Shown here: positions 44,344 to 59,220 of the stretch, in pieces
How positions within the stretch are numbered: position 1 is the stretch's first letter
How the letters are laid out: each line of letters opens with the position of its first letter
Assembly (NCBI GenBank): GCA_947044365.1
Contig: OX345639.1
Location: 3,948,444 to 4,012,443, forward strand
Reading direction: 5' to 3'
DNA length: 64,000 nt
Source: Petrosia ficiformis
Taxonomy: Eukaryota > Porifera > Demospongiae > Haplosclerida > Petrosiidae
Translations under genes and position numbers: made by a program
The notes under the pieces: generated by a model
Databases searched by the model: none
What the model was told of the DNA's origin: nothing
Seen by the model: only the letters and a program-made list of their open reading frames with translations

Positions 44344-45429
44344 ATGCCTCTCAATCTTGGTGACACGTTTCCTGATTTTACAGTTGACACAACAGTAGGA
44401 ACGATCAACTATCATGAATGGCTTGGAGACAGGTAATTGTCAGATTATATATATAATATTATATATATATATATATATATTCTATTTGCATCTTACAGTT
44501 GGGGAGTATTCTTCTCACATCCTGCTGATTTTACTCCAGTATGCACAACAGAGCTAGGTGCTGTAGCTAAACTCATTCCTGAATTTACGAAAAGGAATAC
44601 AAAAGTTATAGCTATTTCTTGTGACCCTGTTGAATCTCACAAAGGCTGGATCAAAGATATTGTAGTAAGTAAAAAATAAAAATGTACTGGCTATTTACAA
44701 TGCAATATTAATATTGATGTATTCAAAAAATTTTATAGGCTTATAATACACTTCCTGGAGGTGACTTCCCATACCCAATCATATCTGATCCTAAACGTGA
44801 TTTGGCTATTAAACTCGGTATGGTTGATCCAGTTGACAAGGATAAAGCTGGACTGCCTGTTACATGCCGAGCTGTAAGTTAGTAAGCTGTCACGATGTGT
44901 TGAAAATGTAATAAACATTTATATATGTACGTACAAGTTAGCTTTTTTGTTGTATTAAAGTGGAAGGGAAGCATTAGAATATGTTTTAACTTCTTCACTT
45001 CTAAGGTATTTATCATTGCACCAGACAAAAAACTCAAGCTTTCTATTCTCTATCCAGCTACTACTGGTCGTAATTTTGAGTAAGTTTCATATGATTTCAT
45101 GCATTATATATTATGTATTACACATCTCTTTAGTGAGATATTGCGAGTCATTGACTCTTTGCAGCTTACAGCATACAAAAAGGTTGCCACACCAGCTAAT
45201 TGGCAGGTAGGTGACTTTTGCTGAATGTATAAACATAAGTATATTAGTGGTCTGATGGTATGTGTTAATAAGGTGTTATATTACTACTATAATTATACAG
45301 AGTGGTGGAGATTGCATGATACTTCCAACAGTGAGTAAGGATGATGCTGAAAAGTTGTTCCCAGGATATAAATCAATGGAGGTTCCCTCTGGCAAGCCAT
45401 ACATCCGTGTTACATCACAACCTAATTAA
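44344..45429 (+). CDS. PRDX6: Peroxiredoxin 6 (1-Cys)
   Basis: 1-Cys peroxiredoxin that reduces hydroperoxides, including phospholipid hydroperoxides, with glutathione; vertebrate PRDX6 also has acidic phospholipase A2 activity. Exons 44344-44431, 44500-44664, 44739-44873, 45005-45078, 45133-45207 and 45300-45429 give about 222 residues, the normal length. N terminus MPLNLGDTFPDFTVDTT; the peroxidatic motif HPADFTPVCTTELG has the active Cys. The phospholipase residues are also kept: His in YHEWLGDSWG and the Ser of GDSWG. Then FPYPIISDPKRDLAIKLGM, FIIAPDKKLKLSILYPATTGRN, LRVIDSLQLT and NWQSGGDCMILPTVS. The resolving Cys of 2-Cys types is absent, as expected. Confidence 0.96.
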
Positions 45430-46569
45430 AAATCACATTGCTAAACAATAAACGTGTTTACTTTCTATTAATTGCTATCTAAACATTTGAGAATCATGTG
45501 TAATTATCATGTGACAAATTATGCCTGACCTCTCTAATTGGGAGCCATAGTAAAGTTTCTTTGTGCCATTCTTACATGAGTAAATATTGATTGTAGGGGA
45601 GAAGTAAAGTTTCTTTGTGCCATTCTTACATGAGTAAATATTGATTGTAGGGGAGAAGATACTTCTTTTTATAGTAGGTGTAGAGGCTAGACTGTCATAC
45701 TGTAGTTTGTCCATGGAGATTGATACTATACTGGACAAATGGAATACCATAACAAGAATATTGAAATGGTACAGACCCCTTGGCCTATATAATCTTAAGT
45801 TTCAAACCTCTTTTTCATTAGGTACTTAATGTAGTTGTTGAATGTTCTCTGATTCTGAAAATAGAATATAGTTTGCATGCTGCATAACTATTCAACAGAA
45901 AATTAAAACATTATACAAAAATAGTACTTGTATCTGCCTATTTGTGCTGCAAGGGGTACTACTCTGTACTACCCCCATCTTGTCTGGTCTCATGCACCAG
46001 ACCTGTACCACATGGTCTGGTGCACAAGTCTACATCCTGTCCTGTAATGTGTCTCAGAAGATACCATGTCCATCAAGTCTATGTGCTCTTATTAGATAAT
46101 TATAAATAATTATATATAATTATTGTTTTTGTGTAACAAAATCGTTGATAGTAACTTAAAAACATATTTTGTTTTAATTTTAGTGTTGTTAATTGTACTT
46201 AGAATATGCCTATTGCAGGTTTAATTAAATGATGTCTCTATAAGAAATTACTATTTATAAGGGTTAGAGCACAGTTCTAGAAAGTAATTAACATTGAAGT
46301 TATTACAGCTTCATGTAGTGCTAGAGTTTCTTGTGCTACCTGCAGAACTTAGGGTAGGTCATAGGAATCAAGGATCTTATGTGTCTTCTCCTGATTGATG
46401 AAGAATACAGTAAAGAAGAAGAGGTGTATAAAAGGTTGCTTCCTTGATGAACATGAAGACATTTGGAATTTGCATGACAGATTTCTGTATTACAACTACC
46501 ACTAACTTACTGGCACTTAGCCATATTAGCTCCACCCACAAGAATCACAAACAGGAAAAGAACTAAATT
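45430..46569. other. Intergenic region PRDX6 to RalGDS-like gene
   Basis: 1.1 kb without a supported gene. A 54-bp tandem duplication lies at about 45549-45656 (unit begins AGTAAAGTTTCTTTGTGCCA). GTCTGGTGCA/TGCACCAGAC inverted pairs occur at 45995-46025. The promoter and possible 5' UTR of the downstream gene must be in the distal part. Confidence 0.5.
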
Positions 46570-48800
46570 ATGGCTGAATGTCCTACGCAGGTAAGAGAGA
46601 ATTTGATTATGTTTCATTATTCATAGATCTAATTATCACTATGAATATTGAGTCTCCTCATGAATAATTGTTATCTTATTAATGTACAATGTACTAATGT
46701 AGTTGCTAAGAGAAGTACATGAAGAAGGAGCTGTATTTTCACTTATTCTTAGAAAGGAATACTGTGATGTTGATGAATCAAATGTCAATCGTCTTCTCTG
46801 GACATCAAAGGTTGAACGAGTAATAAAAGCTGGTGTATTTCCTCGTCTTGTACAACAGCTTGCACCTCATGGGGAACAAATAGATCATTCATATCGTACA
46901 GCATTCTTAGCTGTTTATCGGACCTTTGCCACACCCACAGAACTTCTTCAAGAACTTATAAAATGGTGATTAATATAGACTGTATATATATTATATATAT
47001 GTATTTATAGCAAGAGAAGGATGGGCATATGCAGCATGATTAGTTGTTTTTTGTTTTCAGGTATATAAAAGTGATTCATTTTAATGATAAAGAACATGTG
47101 GTTACTCAGAGGTTAGTACTACCAGTTTGTGGTATAAACATAGTTATTCTACATTGGTAATCACTTTCTTCTGTATAATTTATATAGATCTATAATTTCT
47201 TTCCTAAGACTATGGATTGATAAATACACAATTGATTTCAATCATCCTCCATTATTTACTACACTCTCATCTCTAGAGGATTTCCTCCAGAAACAACTTG
47301 TGTTACAAAATCAAGATCTTTGTGAACTGCACAAACATGTATTAGATATTAAGCACAAATTGGCACTGCCAATATTGTCAGAGGTTGTTTGTGAATATGG
47401 GGTGAGTGATTGTAAAGAAACAACATATGATTGGTTTAATAATCCTGCTTACCAAGTTGCTCAACATTTGACAGCACTGGATGCAGTAAGTTATTAATAT
47501 AGATCTAAGGACTGTGATGTTATTGATATCAAATGACACATACAAAATTATATTACTATGATGTCTATACTGTTATTTTGATGTCTATACTGTTAATATA
47601 TTGTGTCTTATCCTAAAGGAAGTGTTTGCCTCTGTTGTGACATTTGAATGTCTTCATTATGTAAGACAACAGAAAGAGAGATTTGAAAGTGTTACTAGAT
47701 CTATACAACATTTTAATAGACTCAGCCGTTTAGTTATTGCTACTATACTCCAGTCATGTTATATAAATGATAAATATATCAGTAGTCCAAAAGGATTTGA
47801 TACACAAATGCAAATTAATGGTTCTGAACAAAGCAGTCCAAATGAACCTGCAAATAGATATGCAGAGTCTGTTTGGAATAGGTGTTGTTTGTGTAGGAAT
47901 GAGTCCACTAGTGTTTCCAGTACTTATATTTCAAGAGGAATGTGTATTTCTAAATGGATAGACATAGCACATCACTGCAGATTACTAAAGAACTTTTCAT
48001 CATTAAAAGCAATAGTGTTTGGACTTCAAAGTTCGTCTGTTTTTCGAATTTCCAAATCATGGTCAACTGTTTCCAAGTGAGTATATATCACTTTACTCCA
48101 TTCCTTCAATATTGTTATTATTGCAACATATTTTTCTACTCCAGTGAAAGACTGTCAATCTTCAAAGAATTAAATGAACTATTTTCGTCAGATTCAAATT
48201 TCCAATTATTTCGAGATGTAGTAAATAAAGTCAGTAAATTATAATTCTCAGTTGATTTGTATTATAATTTTATTATTATTGCAGGAAGCCACTGGGAAAA
48301 GGGTAGATGTTTCTCCATATAAGAAATTGCGACAATATCATGTGTGTTATAAATTTAATTATTATTACCTTAATTATTAAATTTATTTTAGGGCACTGTT
48401 GTAATAGGTATAGTACCATATTTGGGTACCTTCTTGACTGATCTAACAATGTTACATAATGCTGTTCCTGATAAATGCAAGGTATTACTGTAAACAGATC
48501 ATGTGGTTCATCAATTACTTAATTTACTATATCAAAACAAATCATTTCAATCTTGGCCATTAAGATAGTCTATTAATGCATGACTTTTATCAGGTCAACA
48601 TGTCTATCTATCTATCTATCTATATCTATCTATCTCCTGTTTAGGATGGACTTATAAATTTTGAAAAACGACGTCAAGAATTTGAAATTCTTGCAAAAAT
48701 ATCACTTTTTCAGACAGCCTGTACTAATTACAATATTCCCTCCAATCCTTCTCTTCGTCACTGGATCTATTCTACACCATTACTCTCTGATGAAGAGAGG

Positions 48801-48845
<45 letters not shown>

Positions 48846-49609
48846 GTATGCTTGCATAACTAATTATTCATCTTAATATTTTTTTAGTTTTCAATTGTCA
48901 AAAGAACTGGAACCAGATGTTTCATCATCTCCAACCACCAAGACCGTCCCTTTGTCTCCATGCGACAAGTTTCTTGGAAGGTCACTGAGGTAGGTCAGAC
49001 ATGCAATGGTATGATTAATTAAGGATCACCATATATGGTAGTAGGATAAGCTGTGATGATAACAGAGCAGTAATATTATTGTACTATTATCATCACAGGT
49101 ATTTAATGAAAAGAAAGGAGACTTTATCTGTTCCTATTGAATCACATTTCCATGGATCCATGAATGATGTTTCAACAGATAGCGAAAATAAAGGAGGAAT
49201 ACATCATCGTAGTAGCAGTTGTTGTGACTTAAGTGATGATCTTGTTGTACGTGTTTCAGTGACTGGTTGTGAGTCATGTAATTATAAAAGCATACTGGTT
49301 AGTTATACATGTGACTTAGCAACTTCAGTCTTATGTTAATATTCAGGTGACAAAATCTGATCATACATCAAAAGTGATTAAAACCATACTAGAGAAATAT
49401 GATTTAACAGGAGACTATATAAACTATCAACTTTATCAGAAGTTAGAGGACAAAGGTGTGTTCAATAACAGGTATGTGTTGCTATTCATTAGTCATTTAT
49501 CTTCCATTCAGAAGAATTATTAATACCACATAGTGCATGTGTATATTATGCACTGGATACTACTATGAAAGGACTCCCTCTGTTATCTTTACAACTGAAA
49601 GATAACTAG
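46570..49609 (+). CDS. RGL: Ral guanine nucleotide exchange factor (RALGDS/RGL family)
   Basis: RalGDS-family proteins are Ras effectors that activate RalA/B. The ATG at 46570 (MAECPTQ) leads to a REM/RasGEF_N domain (LRKEYCDVDESNVNRLLWTSKVERVIKAGVFPRLVQQL in pieces; HSYRTAFLAVYRTFATPTELLQELIKWY), then the Cdc25-like RasGEF domain (PAYQVAQHLTALDAEVFASV; RFNRLSRLV-type HFNRLSRLVIATIL; RGMCISKWIDIAHHCRLLKNFSSLKAIVFGLQSSSVFRISKSW; GTVVIGIVPYLGTFLTDLTMLHNAVPD; FLQTACTNYNI), and a C-terminal Ras-association domain (CNYKSILVTKSDHTSKVIKTILEKY ... PHSACVYYALDTT). REM-GEF-RA order is diagnostic. About 12 exons; the donor at KLEDK|EELLIP is chosen because the alternative hits a stop. An insertion of about 55 residues in the GEF domain (SSPKGFDTQ..NRCCLCRNES) is lineage-specific or partly intronic. 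Confidence 0.9.
48600..48640. repeat. Short TCTA microsatellite
   Basis: TCTATCTA array in an RGL intron, with (TA)n at 48800-48848 in the next intron. Confidence 0.7.
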
Positions 49610-49696
49610 TTATCAAGATTCCCTTGGAAAATCCCACAACCATAAAATGTTTTATATAAACTGATTTTCATTATTTATGTTTTGATAAATAACAAG

Positions 49697-50347
49697 TCAA
49701 TACTTGTAGCGTTTCTGTTTCTTATTTGGGAATGTCATGTGACTATTATCGTTATAGTTTTGAAATGGTTTTCTTGTAATATTAGGTTGTCTCTTGGGGG
49801 GAAACTCCATGGATAGGTTTGGAGGAAGATTAGTCAGGTTTTCTCGTATATTGGGGAAGAGAACTCCAGGGGGTTTATGAGAAGGTGTACTAAAAAATGC
49901 AAGAACATCTCCCATTGTTTTTAGTGTGTTTAAAGTCTTGTTTGGTATTTTCTGATGAAAACTTTCCTCACAGTTTAGCAATACCTAAAATATGGGGTAG
50001 AAATAGTAGTGACAATAATAAATATTTGACAATCATAATTCTTATGAGAATAGTAATTTACTTTACTCTTAATACTGGTGTCCATTAAACACACTTGTGC
50101 CCATTTTTCTGATTCAGATTCAGGGAAGAAAGTCAATGTAAGATCTTTAATATATTTCTCTATGTCCTCTTGTGAGGATAATTTCAATGAGGGTGATGGA
50201 GGAGTACTATAACAATAATAATAAAATTAATGAAATAGTGAAATGACTAACTAACTGTTCGATCTCAGTACTAGTGGTTTCTGACCCGAAAAACCATTTC
50301 TTTAATCCTAACAAATTTCTGGAACTGTATGATCTCAAAGACGCCAT
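49697..50347 (-). CDS. MRPL50: Mitochondrial ribosomal protein mL50
   Basis: Large-subunit mitoribosome protein specific to animal mitochondria. Three exons (about 50257-50347, 50062-50208, 49697-49984) give roughly 175 residues. A short basic N terminus (MASLRSYSSRNLLGLKKWFF) fits mitochondrial import. The conserved core is EKYIKDLTLTFFPESESEKWAQVCLMDTSIKSKVLLNCEESFHQKIPN (in pieces), MGDVLAFFSTP and LTNLPPNLSMEFPPK, corresponding to the vertebrate VLDFY..P and NLPPNLKI. A basic tail (RPFQNY..KKQKRYKY) extends beyond the human end. Head-to-head with TRAF across an inverted-repeat region. The family is weakly conserved, hence the lower confidence. Confidence 0.72.
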
Positions 50348-50370
50348 GTTGAGACACAGGTCACGCGCCT

Positions 50371-50535
50371 TAGTCTCGCGTAGCCAGACCCATGCCCAAC
50401 CTTAGGCCTTACAGGTGTAGTAGCGCTAGCGCTAGCGCTTGGAGGAAGTCCTTGGTACTAGGGTGTAGGTACTAGGTACAAGGTACTAGGTACTAGGTAC
50501 TAGGCTGAGTCTGGCTACGCAATTGCGCAAGACTA
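50371..50535. mobile_element. Inverted-repeat element in the MRPL50-TRAF promoter
   Basis: The left TAGTCTCGCGTAGCCAGACC and right GTCTGGCTACGCAATTGCGC..AAGACTA are inverted repeats interrupted by an 8-bp insertion. Inside are an 18-bp palindrome AGCGCTAGCGCTAGCGCT (50422-50439) and about five TAGGTAC/GGTACTAG repeats (50455-50503). It is GC-richer than its surroundings and occupies most of the 236-bp divergent promoter. Confidence 0.65.
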
Positions 50536-50583
50536 GACGCGCCTCCGCTAATTATATAGTGAGTCGATAATGCTTGCCCTGCA

Positions 50584-52796
50584 ATGCCGGGATACGACTT
50601 GACTGTTAACGGAGACTACGCAAGGATAGAGTCATTGAAATGCCCTGCTTGTGAACTTATACTAAGAGATGCTATACAAACTGAACAGGGAGTTAGACTG
50701 TGTAGAAGTTGCTATGATGACATTCAAAGGTACTGGATTTGGAGTATGATAAGGGTTGATTTTGTGTTGTGCGTGTGTGTGTAATTAGACTGCTGTGCTT
50801 ATTGCATATATATATATATACATACATTATATATATGTGTGTGTGTGTGTGTGTGTACATATAATATATTTAAATGTGTGTGTATTTACATCACAGAGAT
50901 CCCAAAAAACTACTCTCAAAACTAGATTTCGAATTAGAACCAAATGAACCAGTATGTTTGACAAAATTGATGTTGTTTTTCATTAACGAGTTACTTTTTC
51001 TGTTATAGTTTCATCCTGATAAGGCAGTAAGAAAAGAAGTAGAGAAAATACCAGTTAAATGTAGTAACCATAAAGTAGGTTGTGAATGGACAGGGAGCTT
51101 AGTGGATCATGAGGTTAAGATATAGTTTGTGAAACTCCCACCTTTGTTATTATATCATAACCTCAAAACCTCCCCTATAATTATAGAGAAAGCATAAACA
51201 GGAATGTAATTACAAATCAGAAGAGTGTCCTTTTGGGTGTGGCATACGACTTCTGGTAGACCAGCTTGATAATCATTGTAGAAAAGAATGTCCTCTTAGA
51301 GATATACAATGCCCTCATTGTAATACACCTATGAAAGCTGAAGAATATAATGTAAGTGATAATCTTCACAATGGGATATCCATTGTTATATTATATTGCT
51401 CTATAGACACATTTAATCAGCTGTCCTAAGGCACCTTTTATATGTGAATGGTGTGACAGCAAAATGCTTAAGAGTGAGGTATGCGAGCTATAATGTGTAA
51501 ATTCTTCATTTATAGTGATCTGTTATTCACAGAGACAAAAACATCGATATTTGGATTGTAAAAAATCAGCAGAATGTTTTGCTTGCACTAAACAAGTAAG
51601 GAGCTATGCTATGTATAATTATACTATGTATGCTTTGGGTGTTTTCCCAGGGAAATCCCCCACTAAATGAATATACTTTATATAGATTATATTTCCTGTA
51701 ATTAATAGGTGCATAAAACAGTGGCTGCTATCCAAGCTCATCTCAAAGATCAAACTGATGTTTTTGTGCATTTCCAAAAAACTGGGATGAGAGTAAAGAT
51801 ACTAGAGAATGGACTATCTGAAGCTGGCAGTCGTGTAGAGCAAGTTGAGAAAAAGATTCAAGATGGAGGGCAATCAATAGAACAGTTACAAACATCAGTT
51901 GGTGAGACAAAATCAAAATTGAATAGTTTAGAAAACAAAATGAGTGCAGAAATGGAACGTGTAGTTAGAGATTTATCAAGAAGAGTTGAAGATTTAGAAG
52001 CTAAAAATAATAAGCAAGATCAAATTATAAGTCGTCTACAGACATCAGGAGTTGGCGGGGGATATCAATCGAATCTGTCTAGTGAGGAGTATATACCGGG
52101 GGATCGACTTGGCCAGCTGGATGGGAAGATAGCAGAAACAGACCGTCAATTAGCAGTTCTGAAAGTCAACATATCAGAACTGGAGTTGCAGTTACAGGCC
52201 TCTCTAGCTAGTACTTACAATGGATCATTTTTATGGCGAATTCCAGACATAAAACGAAGAAAAAGAGATGCATTAGAAGGCAAGATAACATCTATATATA
52301 GTCCACCATTTTATACCGGAAGAAATGGTTATAAAATGTGCATACGTGCATATTTAAATGGTGATGGAATTGGATACAATACGCATCTCTCAATATTCTT
52401 CGTTCTTATGAAAGGTTAGCTTTTTAGTGTGTGACAATTCATAAATTTAATAATAGTTAATGATAAAGTTTTTTTACGGTTATGTTCTGACCTTTTTAAT
52501 AAACATTATGATCTTTTCTCTTTATTACAGGTGAATATGACCCTTTGTTAAAATGGCCATTTGACTACAAAGTATCATTAATACTTGTAGATCAAGAACA
52601 TAGGCGACACATAGTACAAACATTCAAACCTTCGCCTAGTTCCAGCAGCTTTCAAAGACCGAAGTCTGACATGAATATCGCATCTGGATGTCCCAAGTTT
52701 GCTGATTTAAAAGTGCTAGATAATGATTCATATGTAAAGGAGGATGTTATGTATATCAAATGTATAGTGGACACAAGTCGTATTTACCATCCATGA
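50584..52796 (+). CDS. TRAF: TNF receptor-associated factor (TRAF) with degenerate RING
   Basis: TRAFs are adaptor and usually E3-ligase proteins in TNF-receptor/Toll signalling. The ATG at 50584 opens MPGYDLTVNG. The RING region has CPACELILRDAIQTEQGVRLCRSC: the first and third Cys pairs remain, but the central Cys-x-His (CGH in other TRAFs) is replaced by QGV. TRAF-type zinc fingers follow in several exons (CSNHKVGCEW..HERKHKQECNY; CPFGCGIRLL..HCRKECPLRDIQCPHC; HLISCPKAPFICEWCDSKM). Then come a coiled coil (51715-52170) and a MATH/TRAF-C domain: SFLWRIPDIKRRKRDALEGKI, IYSPPFYTGRNGYKMCIRAYLNGDGIG, THLSIFFVLMKG|EYDPLLKWPFDYKVSLILVDQ, IASGCPKFADL and YVKEDVMYIKCIVD. The MATH part resembles TRAF2/3. 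Ligase activity is doubtful; oligomeric adaptor function is likely. Confidence 0.92.
50800..50885. repeat. TA and GT microsatellite
   Basis: (TA)n, (GT)n and ATATATTT runs in the first TRAF intron. Confidence 0.85.
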
Positions 52797-53166
52797 TAAT
52801 TGTGTTTTACGTTACTGATTTCTTCACAGCAAATAAAATGAAATCAAAAGTACTGAATAATAATATAATACAACAACTATATAGTATTTATAACAGTGGG
52901 AGAATACTATCGTGTTTCGCTGCTTGTTGAAAAATAATTAACATGTCTATTTCTATTTGTAAACAATTAGTTTCCTAATTAGACTTGATGGATTGCTGTG
53001 AAAAGATTTCAAATTAAGAAATGAAATGGTAAGTACTGTCTTACTTTCACTGGACTTCACCCAAGGTTTAGATTTCTTTGATTCTTTTCTCAGTGTACCA
53101 TATTGTTCTACTTGTTTCATTTGCTAAATGTCAATAGATTACATATGATATAATTATAATGTACAA

Positions 53167-55427
53167 TTATTGACCTACTGTTGGTGTTAAAGAATGAGAT
53201 ACATCAGGTGAACTGAAGTATTGATTATAAACAGCTTTTGAATCCAGTGATTTACTTCGTTGAACATTAGCTATTTTATTATCTCTCCATGCATTCAACA
53301 TGTGTCGAGTTGGCTTCTCTCCTTTATCGAGGACATGGGAATCAAGATTGTGCATTGATTGTGAAATTTTAGTTGTGGTGCGGTGCCCTTCTGAAGTAGT
53401 GGTGCTGTATAGTGGAAGAGGTTTTTTGTCATTCCCTCTGTTTCTTCCAGTTCTAGTTGGCTGTTCCACATGTGGTCTTGGAACAGGTATAGAGAGACTT
53501 CTATCCACTTTTAACGTTGGTGTATGACCACTTTGTCCTGGTCTGTTTGATCTGTGTTGAGAACTTGTATCAACTACAAGCTGTGCTCTTTGTTTTGTTG
53601 AAGTTGAAGTTGAATTTGGTTTATGTCTTCGAATGGTTGCATACGGATGAGAAGATGGAATTTCCTGTGTAGTAGGCAAATGTAGAATACTGGTAAGTTG
53701 TCCCATTACCTCTGCAACCACAGTGTTGCATACATCTCGCTGACCCTGCAATACAGTGTCAATTATCACAAGAATCACTTATAGCCTATGCACAAACCCT
53801 CTCGAGAAGTCTTCCTCTTAATAGCTCTTCAACTTGCATCAGAGTCTCTCTTTCATCAATGATTTTTCCTCCCTGTTTAACAGATTATGTAAATTTGTGA
53901 TAAGGATCATAATTATAATAATATTATATTACCTTTCCTGCAAAACTGCTACTTCTTCTGTGAGCTCTATCATTCTCTAATAATAGCATACATATATACA
54001 TACACATATGTACACATACATACATACATACATACATACATACATACATACATACATACATACATACATAACATACATACATACATACATATATACATGT
54101 ATGCATGCATGCATACATACATACACATACATGCATGCATGCAAAACATACATACATGCATATTTACAATATTATACAACATACATGCATACATACATAC
54201 AAACATACATACATACATGCCTACATACATGCCTACATACATGCATATATACAATATTATACAACATACATGCATACATACATACATACATACATACATG
54301 CATACATACATATTATATGAGTATTGTACATAATTACGTTAGTTATTCTAGACTTCTCTAATATCTGTATAATTATACATCAGATGCTATTTGCTATTAT
54401 AAGTACATGTAACATCTATTGTGTTCACAGATGTTAACATGGGAATGATAATAATACACCACAATACTATACTTATTATACATTGTATTAATATTATTTT
54501 TGTTACTATGCTTTATTATGCCATGTACTAGTCAATCATATCTAGTACTTGTAAATATTAGCCACCTAGCAGGAATAACTAACTAATCAGTCATGCAATT
54601 GAAACTCCTGTAACCACTGAAGGTTAAAACAGCCATTACTTTTTACATTGAACTTAACAGATTTCTCTTGTGATCAATTATAAGCATTACATTTTAACTT
54701 CTGTGCTTTGCGAAAAAGGGGGCACATCCCCTCCCCTCACTTTGAACATGCTGTCTGTGCCCCTAAAGGCTATCATACATGAGGCAACATTGTTGCTTGC
54801 AACAGGTTGCAGGCAACATGTTGTGTGCAACAATTATTCCTATCATACACTAGGCAACCTGTTGCAAGCAACAATGTTGCCTCATGTATGATCGCCTTAA
54901 CATATACTGTGTACATACATACCTCTTCTAGTGCTCATGAAGGTATTGACTGATTTCTGAGACATATATAATTCTTTTCTTGACTTCCCAAGTGCAGCAG
55001 TTAATTTTTGATGATTACATTGACTTAACAGATCTTCAAGCTCTGATGTATGTATTCTGACATTATCCTCATGTGTCTGTACAGTATCTTGAGAACTTTT
55101 AGTACTCAACTGACATAATCGAGAAGCATCAGCCTTCATTGCCTCCTGGAAGCCTTTTACAAACCTTTCTAATGTAAGTGATCCATCTTGACTAGCAGCA
55201 GCTTTCCAGTAAACTAGACAATCTTTGGGCAAACAAGGATTACCTATTGCCCTCTCAGACCAATATTTCATTAAAGTGTCCAACATTACCCTTCCAGTAC
55301 CACCAGAGAGTGTGCTAAACACTAGTTTGAAATCTAGATGGTGGTGCAGCAATCTCTCCATCATTATCACTATAAGGGGGGTGTGTGTGTGTGACTGATC
55401 TGTTGGAGGTCTCCTTTTACACTTCAT
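53167..55427 (-). CDS. SAPCD2: Suppressor APC domain-containing protein 2-like
   Basis: SAPCD2 controls spindle orientation and binds LGN in vertebrates; SAPCD1 is a short relative. The 5' exon (54921-55427) gives MERLLHHHLDFKLVFSTLSGGTGRVMLDTLMKYW, then ...GSLTLERFVKGFQEAM, matching the EF-hand-like N-terminal fold of SAPCD2 (LFD.LD..G.G.V.L..I...W...YLTFERFVAGL). Next come coiled-coil sequence, NDRAHRRSSSFAGK (about 53935-53980), ERETLMQVEELLRGRLLERGQRDV (53790-53870) and a basic low-complexity exon ending LTPTVGQ at 53167. A GTAGGT donor inside the last codons could join in frame to an exon at about 53040-53107 (QMKQVEQYGTLRKES), giving an alternative C terminus. The first ATG at 55427 adds 22 residues before MMERLL; either start is possible. 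Confidence 0.6.
53990..54312. repeat. TACA/TGCATA microsatellite
   Basis: TACATACA array with a duplicated block (ACAATATTATACAACATACA occurs at about 54167 and 54251). It lies in the SAPCD2-like intron. All reading frames through it are artefacts. Confidence 0.92.
54767..54900. mobile_element. Foldback MITE, about 45-bp inverted arms
   Basis: 134-bp near-palindrome in the SAPCD2-like intron. The left arm AAGGCTATCATACATGAGGC continues with AACATTGTTGCTTGCAACAG, and the right arm is its reverse complement with essentially one mismatch. Between them is GCAACATGTTGTGTGCAAC and a second partial copy, so the whole can form a long hairpin. Confidence 0.8.
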
Positions 55428-55518
55428 AATAATTCTCTCTTCATGAATAATATACTATGAATAATTATACAGATATCTACAATATAATTTATACTATAAT
55501 TCTAAATTCATTTTAAAA

Positions 55519-56237
55519 TTATGATTGGCTAGAGTCATTATTGGATGAATCAGTTTCTTTTTGTTTGTGATTTTCCTTCTCTTGCTCTTCTCTTACTTGT
55601 TTTGCTTCCAACAAAAATTGAACAGCTTTTTCGTGTAATGTATCATTACGTTTTTCTAATACTGACAACACATTGTCTAATTGATCCAGTTGTTTGTCAA
55701 GTTGTACGTATTCTATGAATGGAAACACAATACATTGCATAATGGTGTTAAACAAGTGACTATACACAACTATCTACTATAGTGATATTAGGGAATTTAG
55801 GATACAATAGAGCTAGAATTATTGTGATATTACATATACATTACAATAACTCTACAATGAACTGCACAATAGTCTATTGTGATCATTAGATTACAAATAA
55901 GAGTACAATAGACTATTGGATGATTACAATACAATCAGTAACAATATACAAAAGACACTATGTCTGTCTAGACATCATACAACTACAATACTTCACAATG
56001 AAGTTGAAATTAGATAATGTTGTAACTGGAGCCCATAGTATCCTGGTTATTTGTCTACACAATTATAAATATCAAGACAACACATTATATTACATGTAGA
56101 CAAAACCCATTGTATTATTCACATATTGATGTCGAATACTGCCAATACATATATCAAGTAGGCTTTATGATACTTATACAGACTACTAATATAAAGCACA
56201 AACCTTCTGAGGTCATGTTATCTTTATCGCACTCCAT
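55519..56237 (-). CDS. BBLN: Bublin coiled-coil protein (C9orf16/UPF0184)
   Basis: BBLN is a small coiled-coil protein; the C. elegans homologue bublin (BBLN-1) organises intermediate filaments in epithelia. Two exons: 56204-56237 (MECDKDNMTSE) and 55519-55714 (EYVQLDKQLDQLDNVLSVLE, KRNDTLHEKAVQFLLEAKQ, VREEQEKE), about 76 residues against 83 in human. The core (Y..L...LDQ....L..LE..ND.LH......L.......R.E) is the family signature, and the acidic/polar tails differ. The intron of nearly 490 bp has no recognised repeat. It is head-to-head with NDOR1, 73 bp between ATGs. It is easy to overlook because it is short and split. Confidence 0.82.
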
Positions 56238-56310
56238 TATTATCAGGTCAAACTCTTGGGTGTGTCATGAGAGGGCTAGGGGTTTGGTTCTTGGGTGTGT
56301 CAACTGTAAA

Positions 56311-59144
<2,834 letters not shown>

Positions 59145-59220
59145 TGTATAATCAAGATATTTTTATTATAATTATAAAATTATAATGTTTGTGTATGTAA
59201 TTATCATCACAGTATCATTG

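Noticed and set aside
49490..49520. Donor at AACAG|GTATGT in the last RGL intron
   Set aside because: Using it leads to a stop after seven codons; the donor at AAAG|GTGTGT restores the Ras-association domain end (LLIPHSACVYYAL).
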